Positions 48,813 to 59,023 of a DNA stretch of 64,000 bases are shown piece by piece. The stretch is taken from NCBI RefSeq assembly GCF_001427125.1, contig NZ_LMGK01000008.1:6546-70545 (forward strand), in the 5' to 3' direction. Source of the stretch: Pseudomonas sp. Root562. Its GTDB lineage: Bacteria > Pseudomonadota > Gammaproteobacteria > Pseudomonadales > Pseudomonadaceae. The notes beneath the pieces are model-generated. The model was not told the DNA's origin and made no database searches. It worked only from the letters and a program-made list of their open reading frames with translations. Both the position numbers and the translations under genes were made by a program. The first letter of the stretch is position 1. Every line of letters starts with the position of its first letter.

Positions 48813-51659
48813 ATGGATAAGACCTACCAGCCGCACGCCATTGAAACTTCCTGGTACAACACCTGGGAGTCAGAGAATTACTTCGCCCCGCAAGGCGCGG
48901 GCGAGTCCTACACCATCATGATCCCGCCGCCGAACGTCACCGGCAGCCTGCACATGGGGCATGGCTTCAACAACGCGATCATGGACGCCCTCATCCGTTT
49001 CCGCCGCATGCAGGGGCGTAACACCCTGTGGCAGCCAGGCACCGACCACGCCGGTATCGCGACGCAGATGCTGGTGGAGCGTCAACTGGAAGCCCAGGGC
49101 CAGAATCGTCACGATCTGGGCCGCGACAAATTCCTCGAGAAAGTCTGGGAGTGGAAGGACCAGTCGGGCGGCAACATCAGTCGTCAGATCCGTCGCCTCG
49201 GCTCGTCCGTGGACTGGAGCCGTGAGCGCTTCACCATGGACGACGGCCTCTCGGAAGCCGTGAAGGAAGCGTTTGTCCGCCTGCACGAAGACGGCCTGAT
49301 CTACCGCGGCAAGCGCCTGGTCAACTGGGACACCAAGCTGCACACGGCGATTTCCGACCTCGAAGTGGAAAACCACGACGAGAAAGGTTTCCTGTGGAAC
49401 CTGAAGTACCCGCTTGCCGACGGCGCCAAGACCGCTGAAGGCAACGATTTCCTGATCGTCGCGACCACTCGCCCGGAAACCATGCTCGGCGACTCTGCCG
49501 TCGCGGTGAACCCGAACGATGAACGCTACAAAGCCCTGATCGGCAAATTTGTAGAGCTGCCACTGGTTGGCCGCCGCATCCCGATCATCGCCGACGATTA
49601 CTGCGACCCTGAATTCGGCACCGGCTGCGTGAAAATCACCCCGGCCCACGATTTCAACGACTACGAAGTCGGCAAGCGCCACAACCTGCCGCTGCTGAAC
49701 ATCTTCGACAAGAACGCTGCGGTCCTGCCGGCCTGCCAGGTGTTCAACCTCGATGGCACGCTCAACGAAAGCATCGACGGCAAGATTCCGGCCGAATACG
49801 CCGGCCTGGACCGCTTCGAAGCGCGCAAGCAGATCGTCGCTGCGTTCGAAGCTGCCGGCCTGCTGGTCAGCGTCGACGATCACGGCTTGAAGGTGCCGAA
49901 AGGCGACCGCTCCGGCACCATCATCGAACCGTGGCTGACCGACCAGTGGTACGTGTCCACCAAGCCTTTGGCAGAACCGGCGATTGCCGCCGTTGAAGAC
50001 GGCCGCATCCAGTTCGTACCCAAGCAATACGAAAACATGTACTTCTCGTGGATGCGCGACATCCAGGATTGGTGCATCAGCCGTCAGCTGTGGTGGGGTC
50101 ACCGGATCCCGGCCTGGTACGACGAGTCGGGCAAGGTCTACGTCGGTCGTGATGAAGCCGAAGTGCGTGCCAAGCACAACCTCGGCCCGGACGTGGCACT
50201 GCAACAGGACAACGACGTTCTCGACACCTGGTTCAGTTCGGGCCTGTGGACCTTCTCGACGCTGGGCTGGCCGGAGAAGACCGAGTTCCTGAAGAAATTC
50301 CACTCCACCGATGTGCTGGTCACCGGTTTCGACATCATTTTCTTCTGGGTTGCCCGGATGATCATGCTGACCATGCACTTGATCAAGAACGAGGACGGCA
50401 CGCCGCAGGTTCCGTTCAAGACTGTGTACGTTCATGGCCTGGTGCGTGATGGTCAGGGCCAGAAAATGTCCAAGTCCAAGGGCAATGTCCTGGACCCGCT
50501 GGACATCATCGACGGCATCGAACTGGAAGAATTGGTGCAAAAGCGCACCTCCGGCATGATGCAGCCGAAACTGGCGAAAAAGATCGAGAAACAGACCCGC
50601 GACGAATTCGCCGAGGGCATCGCCAGCTATGGCACCGACGCCCTGCGCTTCACCTTCTGCTCGCTGGCGTCCACCGGTCGCGACATCAAGTTCGACATGG
50701 GCCGCGTCGAAGGCTATCGCAACTTCTGCAACAAGATCTGGAACGCCGCGCGTTACGTGCTGGACAAGGGCGAAGACTGCGGCCAGAACGGCGAAGCCTA
50801 CGAACTGTCGCTGGCGGATCGCTGGATCATTTCGCAACTGCAGCGCACCGAAGCCGAAGTGACCCGTCAACTGGATCAGTTCCGTTTCGACCTGGCCGCA
50901 CAAGCCCTGTACGAGTTCATCTGGAACCAGTATTGCGACTGGTACCTGGAACTGTCCAAGCCTGTGCTGTGGGACGAAAACGCTCCGGTCGAGCGCCAGC
51001 GCGGCACCCGTCGCACGCTGGTGCGCGTACTGGAAGTGGCGCTGCGTCTGGCGCACCCGTTCATGCCGTTCATCACCGAGGAAATCTGGCAGCGCATCGC
51101 GCCGCTGGCCGGTATCGAAGGCAAGACGATCATGCTGCAACCTTGGCCAGTGGCCAACGAAGAGCGCATCGATCCGGCGGCCGAAGACGACATCGAGTGG
51201 CTCAAAGGCCTGATGCTGGGCACGCGCAACATCCGTGGCGAAATGAACATCGGCCCGGGCAAACCGCTGCCGATCTACCTGAAGAACGTCAGCGCTGAAG
51301 ATCAGCGTCGCCTGACCGAAAACGAAGCGCTACTGAAGAAGCTGGCGCGCCTGGAATCGATCACCGTGCTGGCTGCGGGCGAAGAAGCACCGCTGTCCGC
51401 CACCGCACTGGTTGGCGAGATGGAAGTGCTGGTGCCTATGGCCGGCCTGATCGACAAAGGTGCCGAGCTGGCGCGTCTGGACAAGGAAATCCAGCGCCTG
51501 CAAGGCGAAGTGCAACGGGTTGGCGGCAAGCTGTCCAACGCCGGTTTCGTTGACAAGGCGCCAGCCGAAGTCATCGAGAAGGAACGCGCCAAACTGGCCG
51601 AAGCCGAACAGGCTCTGGGCAAGCTGGCCGAGCAGCATGCGCGGATTGCCAGCCTGTAA
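48813..51659 (+). CDS. valS: Valyl-tRNA synthetase
   Basis: A 948-residue class I synthetase with [16 protein letters not shown] (HIGH site), the large CP1 editing domain ([40 protein letters not shown]), [15 protein letters not shown], an anticodon-binding domain, and the C-terminal coiled coil typical of ValRS ([20 protein letters not shown]). It is followed by a terminator. Confidence 0.98.
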   Translation: MDKTYQPHAIETSWYNTWESENYFAPQGAGESYTIMIPPPNVTGSLHMGHGFNNAIMDALIRFRRMQGRNTLWQPGTDHAGIATQMLVERQLEAQGQNRHDLGRDKFLEKVWEWKDQSGGNISRQIRRLGSSVDWSRERFTMDDGLSEAVKEAFVRLHEDGLIYRGKRLVNWDTKLHTAISDLEVENHDEKGFLWNLKYPLADGAKTAEGNDFLIVATTRPETMLGDSAVAVNPNDERYKALIGKFVELPLVGRRIPIIADDYCDPEFGTGCVKITPAHDFNDYEVGKRHNLPLLNIFDKNAAVLPACQVFNLDGTLNESIDGKIPAEYAGLDRFEARKQIVAAFEAAGLLVSVDDHGLKVPKGDRSGTIIEPWLTDQWYVSTKPLAEPAIAAVEDGRIQFVPKQYENMYFSWMRDIQDWCISRQLWWGHRIPAWYDESGKVYVGRDEAEVRAKHNLGPDVALQQDNDVLDTWFSSGLWTFSTLGWPEKTEFLKKFHSTDVLVTGFDIIFFWVARMIMLTMHLIKNEDGTPQVPFKTVYVHGLVRDGQGQKMSKSKGNVLDPLDIIDGIELEELVQKRTSGMMQPKLAKKIEKQTRDEFAEGIASYGTDALRFTFCSLASTGRDIKFDMGRVEGYRNFCNKIWNAARYVLDKGEDCGQNGEAYELSLADRWIISQLQRTEAEVTRQLDQFRFDLAAQALYEFIWNQYCDWYLELSKPVLWDENAPVERQRGTRRTLVRVLEVALRLAHPFMPFITEEIWQRIAPLAGIEGKTIMLQPWPVANEERIDPAAEDDIEWLKGLMLGTRNIRGEMNIGPGKPLPIYLKNVSAEDQRRLTENEALLKKLARLESITVLAAGEEAPLSATALVGEMEVLVPMAGLIDKGAELARLDKEIQRLQGEVQRVGGKLSNAGFVDKAPAEVIEKERAKLAEAEQALGKLAEQHARIASL

Positions 51660-51678
51660 CGGCAATTCGCAATGAACA

Positions 51679-51703
51679 AGGGAGGCTCAGGTGGCCTCCC
51701 TTT
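51679..51703 (+). terminator. Terminator of valS
   Basis: AAGGGAGGC-tcaggt-GGCCTCCCTTTT, 19 bp after the stop. Confidence 0.85.
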
Positions 51704-51728
51704 TCATGCCTACCGTTCTTCGCCCCCC

Positions 51729-51799
51729 CTGTAGGAGCAAGGCTTGCCTGCGATGGCGATTCCACAGACGCCATCGCCGGCAAGCCTTGCTCCTACAGG
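51729..51799. repeat. REP pair, GCAAGGCTTGC class
   Basis: CTGTAGGAGCAAGGCTTGCC and GGCAAGCCTTGCTCCTACAG pair around GCGATGGCG...CGCCATCGC. A degenerate third half (CGCCATCGCGAGCAATCC) follows to about 51830. Confidence 0.85.
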
Positions 51800-51911
51800 A
51801 GGTATCCGCAGACGCCATCGCGAGCAATCCATGCGCCTGCAGGTCCCCGTGTTGGCATTGTCTGTGGGACAATGCCCGCCACTTTCAGCCATACCCGAAT
51901 CGACCACCGCC

Positions 51912-52943
51912 ATGACCGCCCCCCGTACACCGAAACCTGCGCGTAGAAAGCCTGAGTCCGCAACCCCGGCCAAAGTCGTGGAGCCGCGCGAAAAGGCCAG
52001 CCTGCATCCGCGCAATCGCCATCAGGGTCGCTACGACTTTGCGGCGTTGATCAAAAGCACGCCGGAACTGGCGAAGTTCGTGATCATCAACCCGTACGGC
52101 AAGGAAAGCATCGACTTCGCCAGCCCGGACGCGGTGCGGGTGTTCAACCGCGCGCTGCTGAAGTCGTTCTACGGCATCGCCCACTGGGACATTCCGGCCG
52201 ATTACCTGTGCCCACCGGTTCCCGGCCGCGCGGACTACGTGCACTTTCTGGCCGATCTGCTGGCCAACGGCAATGACGGCGTGATTCCCCGCGGCGCCGC
52301 GGTGAAAGTGCTGGACGTCGGTATGGGCGCAAACTGCGTGTACCCGCTGATCGGTCACAGTGACTACCGCTGGCAGTTTCTCGGCTCGGAAATCGATGCC
52401 ACGGCCATCGCTGCGGCCAAGGCGATCGTTCAATCCAACGGCTTGAACAAAGCCATCCAGATTCGTCAGCAAACCAATCGCAAGCAGATTCTTTTGGGCT
52501 TGCTGGAAAGCACCGAGCGCTTTGACCTGACCCTGTGTAACCCGCCGTTTCATGCTTCGCTGGAGGAAGCCACCCGCGGCAGCACGCGCAAGTGGCGAGC
52601 GCTGGGCAAGGCCGATCCAAAACGCAAACTGCCGGTGCTGAATTTCGGCGGTCAGGCGGCGGAGTTGTGGTGCGAGGGGGGTGAGGTGCGATTCGTCACG
52701 CAACTGATCGCCGAGAGTGCACAGGTCAGCCAACAGGTGTTGTGGTTCAGCACCCTGGTGTCGAAAGCCTCGAACCTGCCGGCTATCCAGACCGCGCTGA
52801 AAAAAGCCGGTGCACTGGAAAGCCAGGTGGTGGAAATGTCCCAGGGTCAGAAACAAAGCCGCTTCGTCGCCTGGACCTTTCAGACCAAAGCGCAACAACA
52901 AGCCTGGCGGCAGGCGCGCTGGAGCAAAGTCTCTGCAGAGTAA
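51912..52943 (+). CDS. rlmF: 23S rRNA (adenine-1618-N6)-methyltransferase
   Basis: A 343-residue SAM-dependent methyltransferase of the RlmF/YbiN family. The N-terminus is basic ([14 protein letters not shown]). [16 protein letters not shown], the SAM-binding [15 protein letters not shown], and the catalytic NPPF in [13 protein letters not shown] identify it. The ATG at 51912 has only a weak ribosome binding site but matches the family start. Confidence 0.95.
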   Translation: MTAPRTPKPARRKPESATPAKVVEPREKASLHPRNRHQGRYDFAALIKSTPELAKFVIINPYGKESIDFASPDAVRVFNRALLKSFYGIAHWDIPADYLCPPVPGRADYVHFLADLLANGNDGVIPRGAAVKVLDVGMGANCVYPLIGHSDYRWQFLGSEIDATAIAAAKAIVQSNGLNKAIQIRQQTNRKQILLGLLESTERFDLTLCNPPFHASLEEATRGSTRKWRALGKADPKRKLPVLNFGGQAAELWCEGGEVRFVTQLIAESAQVSQQVLWFSTLVSKASNLPAIQTALKKAGALESQVVEMSQGQKQSRFVAWTFQTKAQQQAWRQARWSKVSAE

Positions 52944-52971
52944 ATGATATTGGCAGCCCGCCTATGCACTT

Positions 52972-53036
52972 GTAGGAGCCAGGCTTGCCGGCGAAGGCGT
53001 TTTCAAGAGCGCCTTCGCCGGCAAGCCTGGCTCCTG
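52972..53036. repeat. REP pair forming a 25-bp perfect stem
   Basis: GGAGCCAGGCTTGCCGGCGA and the adjoining AGGCG have an exact inverted copy after a 9-nt spacer. It is one of the tightest REP pairs in the window and lies just after rlmF. Confidence 0.88.
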
Positions 53037-53066
53037 CGAAAAAGGCATGCGCCGATCTGAGCCCAC

Positions 53067-53108
53067 AAAAAAACCGTGCCCGGATTGCTCCGGCGCACGG
53101 TTTTTTTT
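53067..53108. terminator. Bidirectional terminator between rlmF and hupN
   Basis: AAAAAAACCGTGCcCGGA and TCCGgCGCACGGTTTTTTTT flank a short loop, 9 bp past the hupN stop. A- and T-tracts on both sides fit convergent transcripts. Confidence 0.93.
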
Positions 53109-53116
53109 AACAAGTC

Positions 53117-53398
53117 TTACTTGTTGACAGCGTCGGTCAGGCCTTTGGCCACAACCAGCTTGATCACTTTCTTGGCAGCGATTTCGATGGCAGCGCCAGT
53201 CGAAGGGTTGCGGCCGGTACGGGCAGGACGCTCAGTCACTTTCAGCTTGCCGATACCTGGCAGAGTGATTTCGCCGCCGTTTTCCAGCTGATCGGCAACG
53301 ATTTGGCCCAGTTGGTCCAGAGCGTTACGCGCGGTGGTTTTTGGCGCGTCGATAGCTTCAGCGATGTCGGCGATCAGTTGGTCTTTAGTAAGAGCCAT
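53117..53398 (-). CDS. hupN: HU-family DNA-binding protein
   Basis: A 93-residue histone-like protein (MALTKDQLIADIAEAI...), with the conserved arm GIGKLKVTERPARTGRNPSTGAAI. It bends and compacts DNA as a dimer. Pseudomonads have HupA, HupB and HupN; a place beside yejK, rlmF and valS fits HupN of P. putida (from memory). GGAA lies upstream of the ATG at 53398. Confidence 0.9.
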   Translation of the reverse strand: MALTKDQLIADIAEAIDAPKTTARNALDQLGQIVADQLENGGEITLPGIGKLKVTERPARTGRNPSTGAAIEIAAKKVIKLVVAKGLTDAVNK

Positions 53399-53794
53399 GT
53401 AGTGTTCCTTCCCTATCAAATTCATATGGATTGCAGAGTGCAATGTCAGCCATCGAGCCCGATCTTCTGGATCTGGCACCCTCGGCGAAATAACCTCGGG
53501 ATCGGGGTTATAGATGCCGAAATCAGGGTTTGGTTCGACCTGACAAAAGCTGACTGCAGGCTTAACGCAGTGACTTCGCGCAAGACCGGGCAAAACTAGC
53601 ACAGAGACGGGGAAATATCCGCCTCTAGCTACCCATTTGGTCAGCTTTATTGCTCTAAACCGGGAAAAAATCGCCCAAGCGCCGCCGGTCGCCCGGGAAT
53701 TGGCCTTCGAACCGCGCCAAAACCAATGGTTGCGGTACACTGGGCGCTTTTTCGGGGGAGCCTGGCCTCCTCTCTTCAATCAGCCGAGAAGCCC
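53399..53794. other. Divergent promoter region hupN/yejK
   Basis: These 396 bp separate two divergent nucleoid-protein genes. Next to yejK, GGTTGCGGTACACTGGGCG suggests a -10 (TACACT). No gene is seen; short frames lack ribosome binding sites. A long region may carry several promoters for hupN. Confidence 0.45.
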
Positions 53795-54799
53795 ATGCCG
53801 ATCCGTCATTGCATCGTCCACCTGATCGACAAAAAACCCGACGGCACGCCTGCAGTTCTCCACGCTCGCGACTCTGAACTGGCCGAGTCCGCCGCCATCG
53901 AGAACATGCTTGCCGACCTCAACGAAAGCTACAACGCCAAGCAAGGCAAGGCCTGGGGATTGTTTCATCCGGAGTCCGGCGCCTTCCCGTTCAGCGGCTG
54001 GTTGAAGGAATACCTCGACGGCGCCCAGGACTTCACAGCCTTCAGTCGCGTAGCGGTGGAACACCTGCAAAAACTGATGGAAGAATCCAACCTCTCGGTC
54101 GGTGGCCACGTGTTGTTCGCGCATTACCAACAAGGCATGACCGACTATCTGGCCATCGCCCTGCTGCACCACAGCGAAGGCGTCGCCGTGACCGAGCAAC
54201 TGGACGTCACGCCGTCCCGTCACCTGGACCTTGGCCAGCTGCATCTGGCGGCGCGGATCAACGTGTCCGAGTGGCAGAACAACAAACAATCCAAGCAGTA
54301 CATTTCGTTCATCAAAGGCAAGAACGGCAAGAAAGTCTCGGAATACTTCCGCGACTTCATCGGGTGTCAGGAAGGCGTCGACGGGCCGGGTGAAACCCGC
54401 ACCTTGCTCAAGGCGTTCAGCGACTTCGTCGAAAGCGAAGACTTGCCGGAAGACGACGCTCGCGAGAAGACCAAGACCCTGGTCGACTACGCCAGCAGCC
54501 AGGCCAAACTCGGCGAACCGATGGGCCTGGAAGAGCTGTCGGAATTGATCGACGAAGATCGTCCAAAAGCCTTCTACGATCACATTCGCAACAAGGACTA
54601 CGGTCTGTCGCCGGAGATTCCGGCAGATAAGCGCACCCTCAACCAGTTCCGGCGCTTCACCGGCCGCGCCGAGGGCCTGTCGATCAGTTTCGAGGCGCAC
54701 CTGCTGGGCTCGAAGATCGAGTACGACGAAGAAGCCGGCACGCTGATCATCAAAGGCCTGCCGACCTCACTGACTGATCAGCTCAAGCGACGCAACTGA
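53795..54799 (+). CDS. yejK: Nucleoid-associated protein YejK/NdpA
   Basis: A 334-residue member of the NdpA family, found with the nucleoid. It begins [17 protein letters not shown] and has [23 protein letters not shown] in the middle, the family hallmark. ATG at 53795 gives the standard length. It overlaps the next gene (TGATG), so both are co-expressed. Confidence 0.95.
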   Translation: MPIRHCIVHLIDKKPDGTPAVLHARDSELAESAAIENMLADLNESYNAKQGKAWGLFHPESGAFPFSGWLKEYLDGAQDFTAFSRVAVEHLQKLMEESNLSVGGHVLFAHYQQGMTDYLAIALLHHSEGVAVTEQLDVTPSRHLDLGQLHLAARINVSEWQNNKQSKQYISFIKGKNGKKVSEYFRDFIGCQEGVDGPGETRTLLKAFSDFVESEDLPEDDAREKTKTLVDYASSQAKLGEPMGLEELSELIDEDRPKAFYDHIRNKDYGLSPEIPADKRTLNQFRRFTGRAEGLSISFEAHLLGSKIEYDEEAGTLIIKGLPTSLTDQLKRRN

Positions 54800-55149
54800 T
54801 GCTCGGCAATGTCCTGAAAAAGGTCATGCTGGTTCTGCTGGTCGTGGTGGTCTATCAGAACTGGGGCAAGATCGAGCGGGTGTTCAACCCGTCGCAAGTG
54901 GTGTCCGAGCAGACTCAAGCCAGGGCCAAGGTCGTGCTGTACGCCACCGAGTGGTGTGGCTACTGCAAACTGACCCGACGCTTTCTCGACCAGAAAGGCA
55001 TTGCGTACAAGGAATTCGATATCGAAAAAGATGCCCTCGCGCGCAAGGACTACGAGGCGCTGGGCGGTGGCGGGATTCCGATAATCGATGTGAACGGGAC
55101 GCTGATTCGTGGGTATGACCCGGATGCGATTCTGGCTGCTTTGAAGTAA
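54799..55149 (+). CDS. Membrane-anchored glutaredoxin-like protein
   Basis: A 116-residue protein with one N-terminal hydrophobic segment (VLKKVMLVLLVVVVY, residues 5-19) and a glutaredoxin domain with dithiol site WCGYC (Cys53, Cys56), cis-Pro in GGIPIIDVNG and GYDPDAILAAL. The helix may anchor it to the inner membrane; the side is not certain, but the positive residues KK before the helix favour a periplasmic domain. Coupled to yejK. Confidence 0.88.
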   Translation: MLGNVLKKVMLVLLVVVVYQNWGKIERVFNPSQVVSEQTQARAKVVLYATEWCGYCKLTRRFLDQKGIAYKEFDIEKDALARKDYEALGGGGIPIIDVNGTLIRGYDPDAILAALK

Positions 55150-55170
55150 TCCTTCAGATACACGCAATGC

Positions 55171-55280
55171 TGTGGCGAGGGAGCTTGCTCCCGCTGGACT
55201 GTGTAGCAGTCCCTTTTCCGGGGGCCGCTTCGCGCCCCAACGGGACGGTGCGGCGATCCGACAAGCTCCCTCGCCACAGG
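55171..55280. repeat. REP pair, GGGAGCTTGCTCCC class
   Basis: TGTGGCGAGGGAGCTTGCTCCC at the left and AAGCTCCCTCGCCACA at the right. The right copy is interrupted by GACGGTGCGGCGATCCGAC inside its palindrome, so only the left half is intact. Confidence 0.8.
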
Positions 55281-55292
55281 TGAATGCCTGAG

Positions 55293-56228
55293 TCAGCAGG
55301 CTTCGATACGGAAACCAAAGCGCGGAAAGTGCACATGCACCACACCGCCACGTTCGTCTTCGCGACGCACAATCAATTCCTCGCGCCCGGCAAACAACAA
55401 CTCGCCCGTCACCGGATCAACGCCATAGTCGGTGGCTGCGACCAACACTTGCTGGCCCGCCGTGAACCCGTTTGGATCGACGAAATCCTCATTCGGTAAC
55501 GCCGCTGGTGTCGACGAACGAGCCACCTCCAGCGCCTCTTCGGAGGACATTTCGCTGGATGCACCATGACCGAAGCCCAGCACCCGGGCATGCCAGGCGC
55601 TGACCGCCGGATACGCATCGACCAATGGCGCAGTCACAGGCGTCGCCTTGAGAAACCACAGCGAGTGCGCCAGCGCGAAGTCGGCAATCGATGGCTCGCC
55701 AAACAGGAAGTCGCCCTGCTCGCGCTGCAGTTGCAACTCCAGGCGCGACATGAGAGTAGGCCACTGATGTTTGGCCTGCTCGATGGACAGTTTTGTCGCA
55801 CTACCACCGCTGAACAATCCGGCACGGTCGGCGAGAAACGCCTTGATCGCTTCCGGCGGTAAATTGCCGAAGCGTACGGCGACCGATTCCGGTTGGAACA
55901 CCAGGCTGACCGCATGCTGGAACACCACCGAATCGGCCCAGGTCGCAAAGCTGGCCGTGATCATTTCCTGGCCTTCGGGGAAGAACGCCGGCAGGGCTTT
56001 TTCCTGTTCGAGTCGGCGGGCGATCAGCGCCGTGTCGCAATAAATATCCGCGCCGACCTGCAACACCGGCGTCTTGCGGTAACCGCCGGTCAGGGCCGTG
56101 AGATCGGGTTTTGGCATCACCGGCGAGATTTTCACCGAACGCCATGACAGCCCTTTGAAACCCAGCAGCAAGCGCGCCTTCTCCGCAAAGGGTGACGTCG
56201 GGTAATGATGCAGAATCAACTCGGACAT
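55293..56228 (-). CDS. Glutathione S-transferase-like protein with C-terminal extension
   Basis: A 311-residue protein. Residues 1-80 are a thioredoxin-like GST N-domain (LILHHYPTSPFAEKARLLLGFKGL; KTPVLQVGADIYCDTALIARRLE), 90-215 a helical GST C-domain (FGEPSIADFALAHSLWFL), and about 216-311 an extra domain (VAATDYGVDPVTGELLFAGREELIVRRED). The extension is beyond the usual 200-220 residues. Function not known. GGAG precedes the ATG. Confidence 0.85.
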   Translation of the reverse strand: MSELILHHYPTSPFAEKARLLLGFKGLSWRSVKISPVMPKPDLTALTGGYRKTPVLQVGADIYCDTALIARRLEQEKALPAFFPEGQEMITASFATWADSVVFQHAVSLVFQPESVAVRFGNLPPEAIKAFLADRAGLFSGGSATKLSIEQAKHQWPTLMSRLELQLQREQGDFLFGEPSIADFALAHSLWFLKATPVTAPLVDAYPAVSAWHARVLGFGHGASSEMSSEEALEVARSSTPAALPNEDFVDPNGFTAGQQVLVAATDYGVDPVTGELLFAGREELIVRREDERGGVVHVHFPRFGFRIEAC

Positions 56229-56312
56229 GCTCGGCTCCACCGCAAAGATCAGGAGCCCGCAGCTTAGCGCGCAATCGTTTAGCAGCCTACAGATCTGCCT
56301 GATGGGAACCGA

Positions 56313-56597
56313 TCAGTCAGATTGATAAGACGCCACCAGGCATTCCTTGGCGCTCTTGCGCAACTTTTTGATCAGTCGTTCCTGGCGCAGCGCTTCGCTT
56401 TTGTCGCGGCAGACTTCGGTGTAGACCAGCGCCATGGCCGGGCTCGAGAGGAAAAAGCGCGCGCCCTTGCCGCTTTGATGCTTGGCGAATCGTCGCACCG
56501 GGTCGTCGCTTATGCCGCAGTAAAGCGAACCGTTGGCCGCACGCACCAGGTACACGAACCAGGGTTTAGTGATGGGAGCTTCGCTCGGGCTGTTCAC
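56313..56597 (-). CDS. GIY-YIG nuclease-fold protein (UPF0213 type)
   Basis: A 94-residue single-domain GIY-YIG protein: [21 protein letters not shown] with the two Tyr, Arg in [10 protein letters not shown], and the Glu in [13 protein letters not shown]. Such stand-alone domains are widespread and of unclear function. The start is GTG at 56597 with no clear ribosome binding site. Confidence 0.88.
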   Translation of the reverse strand: MNSPSEAPITKPWFVYLVRAANGSLYCGISDDPVRRFAKHQSGKGARFFLSSPAMALVYTEVCRDKSEALRQERLIKKLRKSAKECLVASYQSD

Positions 56598-56637
56598 GTA
56601 ACGATCGGGACTTGAGTGGAAACAAGCCGCAATCTTA

Positions 56638-57108
56638 TCAGCGACTGGCCTGGAATGCCTTCAGCCCCTTCAGGGCTTGAGTGCGGACGGCGTTGCGTAC
56701 CAGCGGTGTCCAGCCCAGCAGTAGGCCCTTGACCCCGAGCGCCTGACGCGACCAGGCCCACATATCGAAGCGGTCATGATGTTCGCAGATCTTGCCGTCG
56801 CGAAACACGAACCGCGCCTGAATATCGTTGACCACCACATTGCCGGTCTGGCTGAACAGATACGTCGCCACCCAATGCGCGCCGCCTGTGCGCTCGTCAC
56901 TGTGCACGTTCTCGAAGGTCAGGGAAAAATCCCTGGCACGGGTGGTGAGCATGCGCCACATGTCGCCGGCATCGCGCCCGCGCAGTTCACCAAACGCAGG
57001 ATCACTGAACACCACGTCATCGGTATAGCAGGCGCTCATCGCTTCGGCATCCAGTCGCTGGAAAGCCTGGTAGAAGCGGGTGATCAGGGCGTTGTGGGCA
57101 TCACTCAT
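56638..57108 (-). CDS. NTF2/SnoaL-like domain protein
   Basis: A 156-residue protein of the nuclear-transport-factor-2 fold ([55 protein letters not shown]). Such domains include ketosteroid-isomerase-like enzymes and ligand-binding proteins; no catalytic identity can be assigned. GGAG precedes the ATG. Confidence 0.85.
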   Translation of the reverse strand: MSDAHNALITRFYQAFQRLDAEAMSACYTDDVVFSDPAFGELRGRDAGDMWRMLTTRARDFSLTFENVHSDERTGGAHWVATYLFSQTGNVVVNDIQARFVFRDGKICEHHDRFDMWAWSRQALGVKGLLLGWTPLVRNAVRTQALKGLKAFQASR

Positions 57109-57238
57109 GGACAGGCTCCGCAAATATCATCAGTAGGTCAGCACGATATGCCGCGAGTGCGTGAATAACCATGGCTATTCACCATAAAAATGCAGGCACT
57201 GCTGCAGCCCTGCGACCCACTGAATGACGCTTCGCAAC

Positions 57239-57865
57239 TTAAAGGTAAACGATATCCAGGGTAGCGCTGCCGTCTATGGGCATCTCGGCTGTGAGCGTTC
57301 CTGGTTTATTGATGCTCGTCGCCACAATCAGATCGGCCGCCAGTGTCTGGATGGCGACGGGCGTGTAATCCGGGTTGCCCGGGCCACTCACGGACCTCAT
57401 CCACTCAGGTTGCCAGATTTGGCCAGTGCTCGAATAGAACCATGTATTGCCATTGACTGACTCCACCACTGGAAGTACTGCGCCGTCCCCCAGCACGTTC
57501 TCCATGGTCAAGTTATAAAACCCAACCTTGTGGTCACCTTCGCCCACGCCCAACCCAAAGGAAGACAGGCCATTGTTAGAGGCAGTCCCCTTCCTGTTAT
57601 CGGTACTTTTAACTGCAAACAATGTAGCGGCATCACAACTTACGCTCATTTGTAGAGCAACTTGCGGTAACGTATTTACGCCTTTTTTCAGATCTTTGAA
57701 TGAGATCTTTCCGTGATCGACCATTCCACCATTGGACAACTGCGGCATACACGCCGCTGGCGTGATTTTCCCCGTGACACTCAAATCGACGCTCGATGCA
57801 GCATTGACGCTGGTCGTGCCAGCAACCAGCAGAGTTGCAGCGATATAACTTAAACGCTTTTTCAT
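57239..57865 (-). CDS. DUF1120-type fimbrial subunit A
   Basis: A 208-residue secreted protein: signal peptide (MKKRLSYIAATLLVAGTTSVNA), then SSVDLSVTGKITPAACMPQL, an alternating hydrophobic strand just before the first Cys, and a second Cys in MSVSCDAATLF. It ends IDGSATLDIVYL, the alternating pattern with a near-terminal Tyr known from chaperone-usher pilins. Two homologues lie at 59024 and 59705. It is transcribed away from the main fimbrial operon, downstream of the regulator gene. The region 57866-58030 is AT-rich promoter DNA. Confidence 0.85.
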   Translation of the reverse strand: MKKRLSYIAATLLVAGTTSVNAASSVDLSVTGKITPAACMPQLSNGGMVDHGKISFKDLKKGVNTLPQVALQMSVSCDAATLFAVKSTDNRKGTASNNGLSSFGLGVGEGDHKVGFYNLTMENVLGDGAVLPVVESVNGNTWFYSSTGQIWQPEWMRSVSGPGNPDYTPVAIQTLAADLIVATSINKPGTLTAEMPIDGSATLDIVYL

Positions 57866-58030
57866 TTCCTTATGTTCCTTCAGACACTTTATTTATTTTG
57901 CAGAGGCGGATTTCAACTTATCGAAATCACCAAACCCCCTACTTGGCGACTGCAATATAAGCCCGCAATAATCGTCAAAAAATACAACTAATACGAATTT
58001 TCCTTGAGGGTGCTGACCCACACGAACTTA

Positions 58031-58669
58031 TCAATCCTGATGCACCATTCCGCTCTCACGGGCATAGGCGAACAGATCCACATCGGTAGAAATGCCCAGT
58101 CTTCGCATGGCCATGATTTTCTGTTTGCTGATCGTGGACACGCTGCGGTTGAATTGCTCGGCAATTTCACTCACGGTCATGCCGCTGGCGAGCATTCTCA
58201 CCACTTCATGTTCCTTGGCCGACAGCGATGGAGATCCCGATTGCGCCTCGGTTTCTGCCGAAGCCAGTGCCGCGCGCAAGGAGTCGCTGATAAATCGCCG
58301 CCCTTCGCCCACCGCCTTGACGGCCATCGGCAGCTCCCTGGCCGAGGCATCCTTGGCGATGACCCCCATTACACCTTGGGCAATTGCCGCTCTGAGCGTC
58401 ATGACGTTGGCGAGCATCGTGACCAGAATGATTGAAGTTTGCGGATAGTGGCGTCGCACCATTCCGAGCATTTTCAAGCCATCGGCCTGCACGTTGCCGG
58501 GCATGCTGAAGTCAGTGATCAGCAAATCGCAAGGCGATGTTGAAAGCAGGCTCAGCAGGCTGTCAGGCCCCTCAGCCTCGCCCACGATGACGCAAGTGCC
58601 GCTCAGGTCAATGAGCATCCGCATTCCAATACGAACCACCGGATGGTCATCAGCAATGATTACCTGCAT
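58031..58669 (-). CDS. RcsB-like response regulator of the fimbrial cluster
   Basis: A 212-residue regulator: receiver domain with DDHP at 7-10, phospho-acceptor Asp53 in LLITDFSMPG and Lys106, and an HTH with LSAKEHEVVRMLASGM and FNRSVSTISKQKIMAMRRLG, which closely follows the corresponding part of E. coli RcsB (NRSIKTISSQK). No sensor kinase or phosphotransfer gene is adjacent. P. aeruginosa cupD fimbriae are controlled by an RcsB-RcsC pair, and this gene likewise sits next to fimbrial genes. Confidence 0.9.
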   Translation of the reverse strand: MQVIIADDHPVVRIGMRMLIDLSGTCVIVGEAEGPDSLLSLLSTSPCDLLITDFSMPGNVQADGLKMLGMVRRHYPQTSIILVTMLANVMTLRAAIAQGVMGVIAKDASARELPMAVKAVGEGRRFISDSLRAALASAETEAQSGSPSLSAKEHEVVRMLASGMTVSEIAEQFNRSVSTISKQKIMAMRRLGISTDVDLFAYARESGMVHQD

Positions 58670-58792
58670 TGTCGGATTAATCCTGTTGAGTGACTGGAGT
58701 GCGCAAAAAAATAGCGCCGTCCTTGCACCATCACAACGACCAATCTCGCACGCAAAAAAATGTCAGCCAATGTCTGCGGGGGACTGTCCTTT

Positions 58793-58859
58793 ATCCGATA
58801 GAACAATAAGAAGCGCCCTACAGTTCATATATCCGATAGACCACATAGATAGCCTACAG
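58793..58859 (+). promoter_or_regulatory. Direct repeats and RcsB-box-like site upstream of fimbrial operon
   Basis: ATCCGATAGA (58793-58802 and 58831-58840) and CCTACAG (58817-58823 and 58853-58859) each occur twice, as two units about 37 bp apart. TAAGAAGCGCCCTA (58807-58820) matches the enterobacterial RcsB box (TAAGAATATTCCTA) at 10 of 14 positions, including all of TAAGAA and CCTA. The whole AT-rich gap 58670-59023 holds no gene. Confidence 0.55.
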
Positions 58860-59023
58860 ACAACGCCTTCATTCAATACAACCTGTAGTACACCTCGCAC
58901 TTTCTTACAGTCAATGGCACGTTTTCGTATTAGTTGCATTCCACCTGATTACCTCGACCGTTAGATTGCGCCTGTCCGTACAGGGCAACTTCCAATCATC
59001 TTCGTTCAAGGAAAAGCGAATAC

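Noticed and set aside
48870..51140. A 756-residue open frame antisense to valS
   Set aside because: Same artefact of third-position GC bias; no signal, domain or ribosome binding site.
53303..53599. Open frame of 98 codons across the hupN start
   Set aside because: It overlaps the hupN coding region on the other strand and has no homology features or ribosome binding site.
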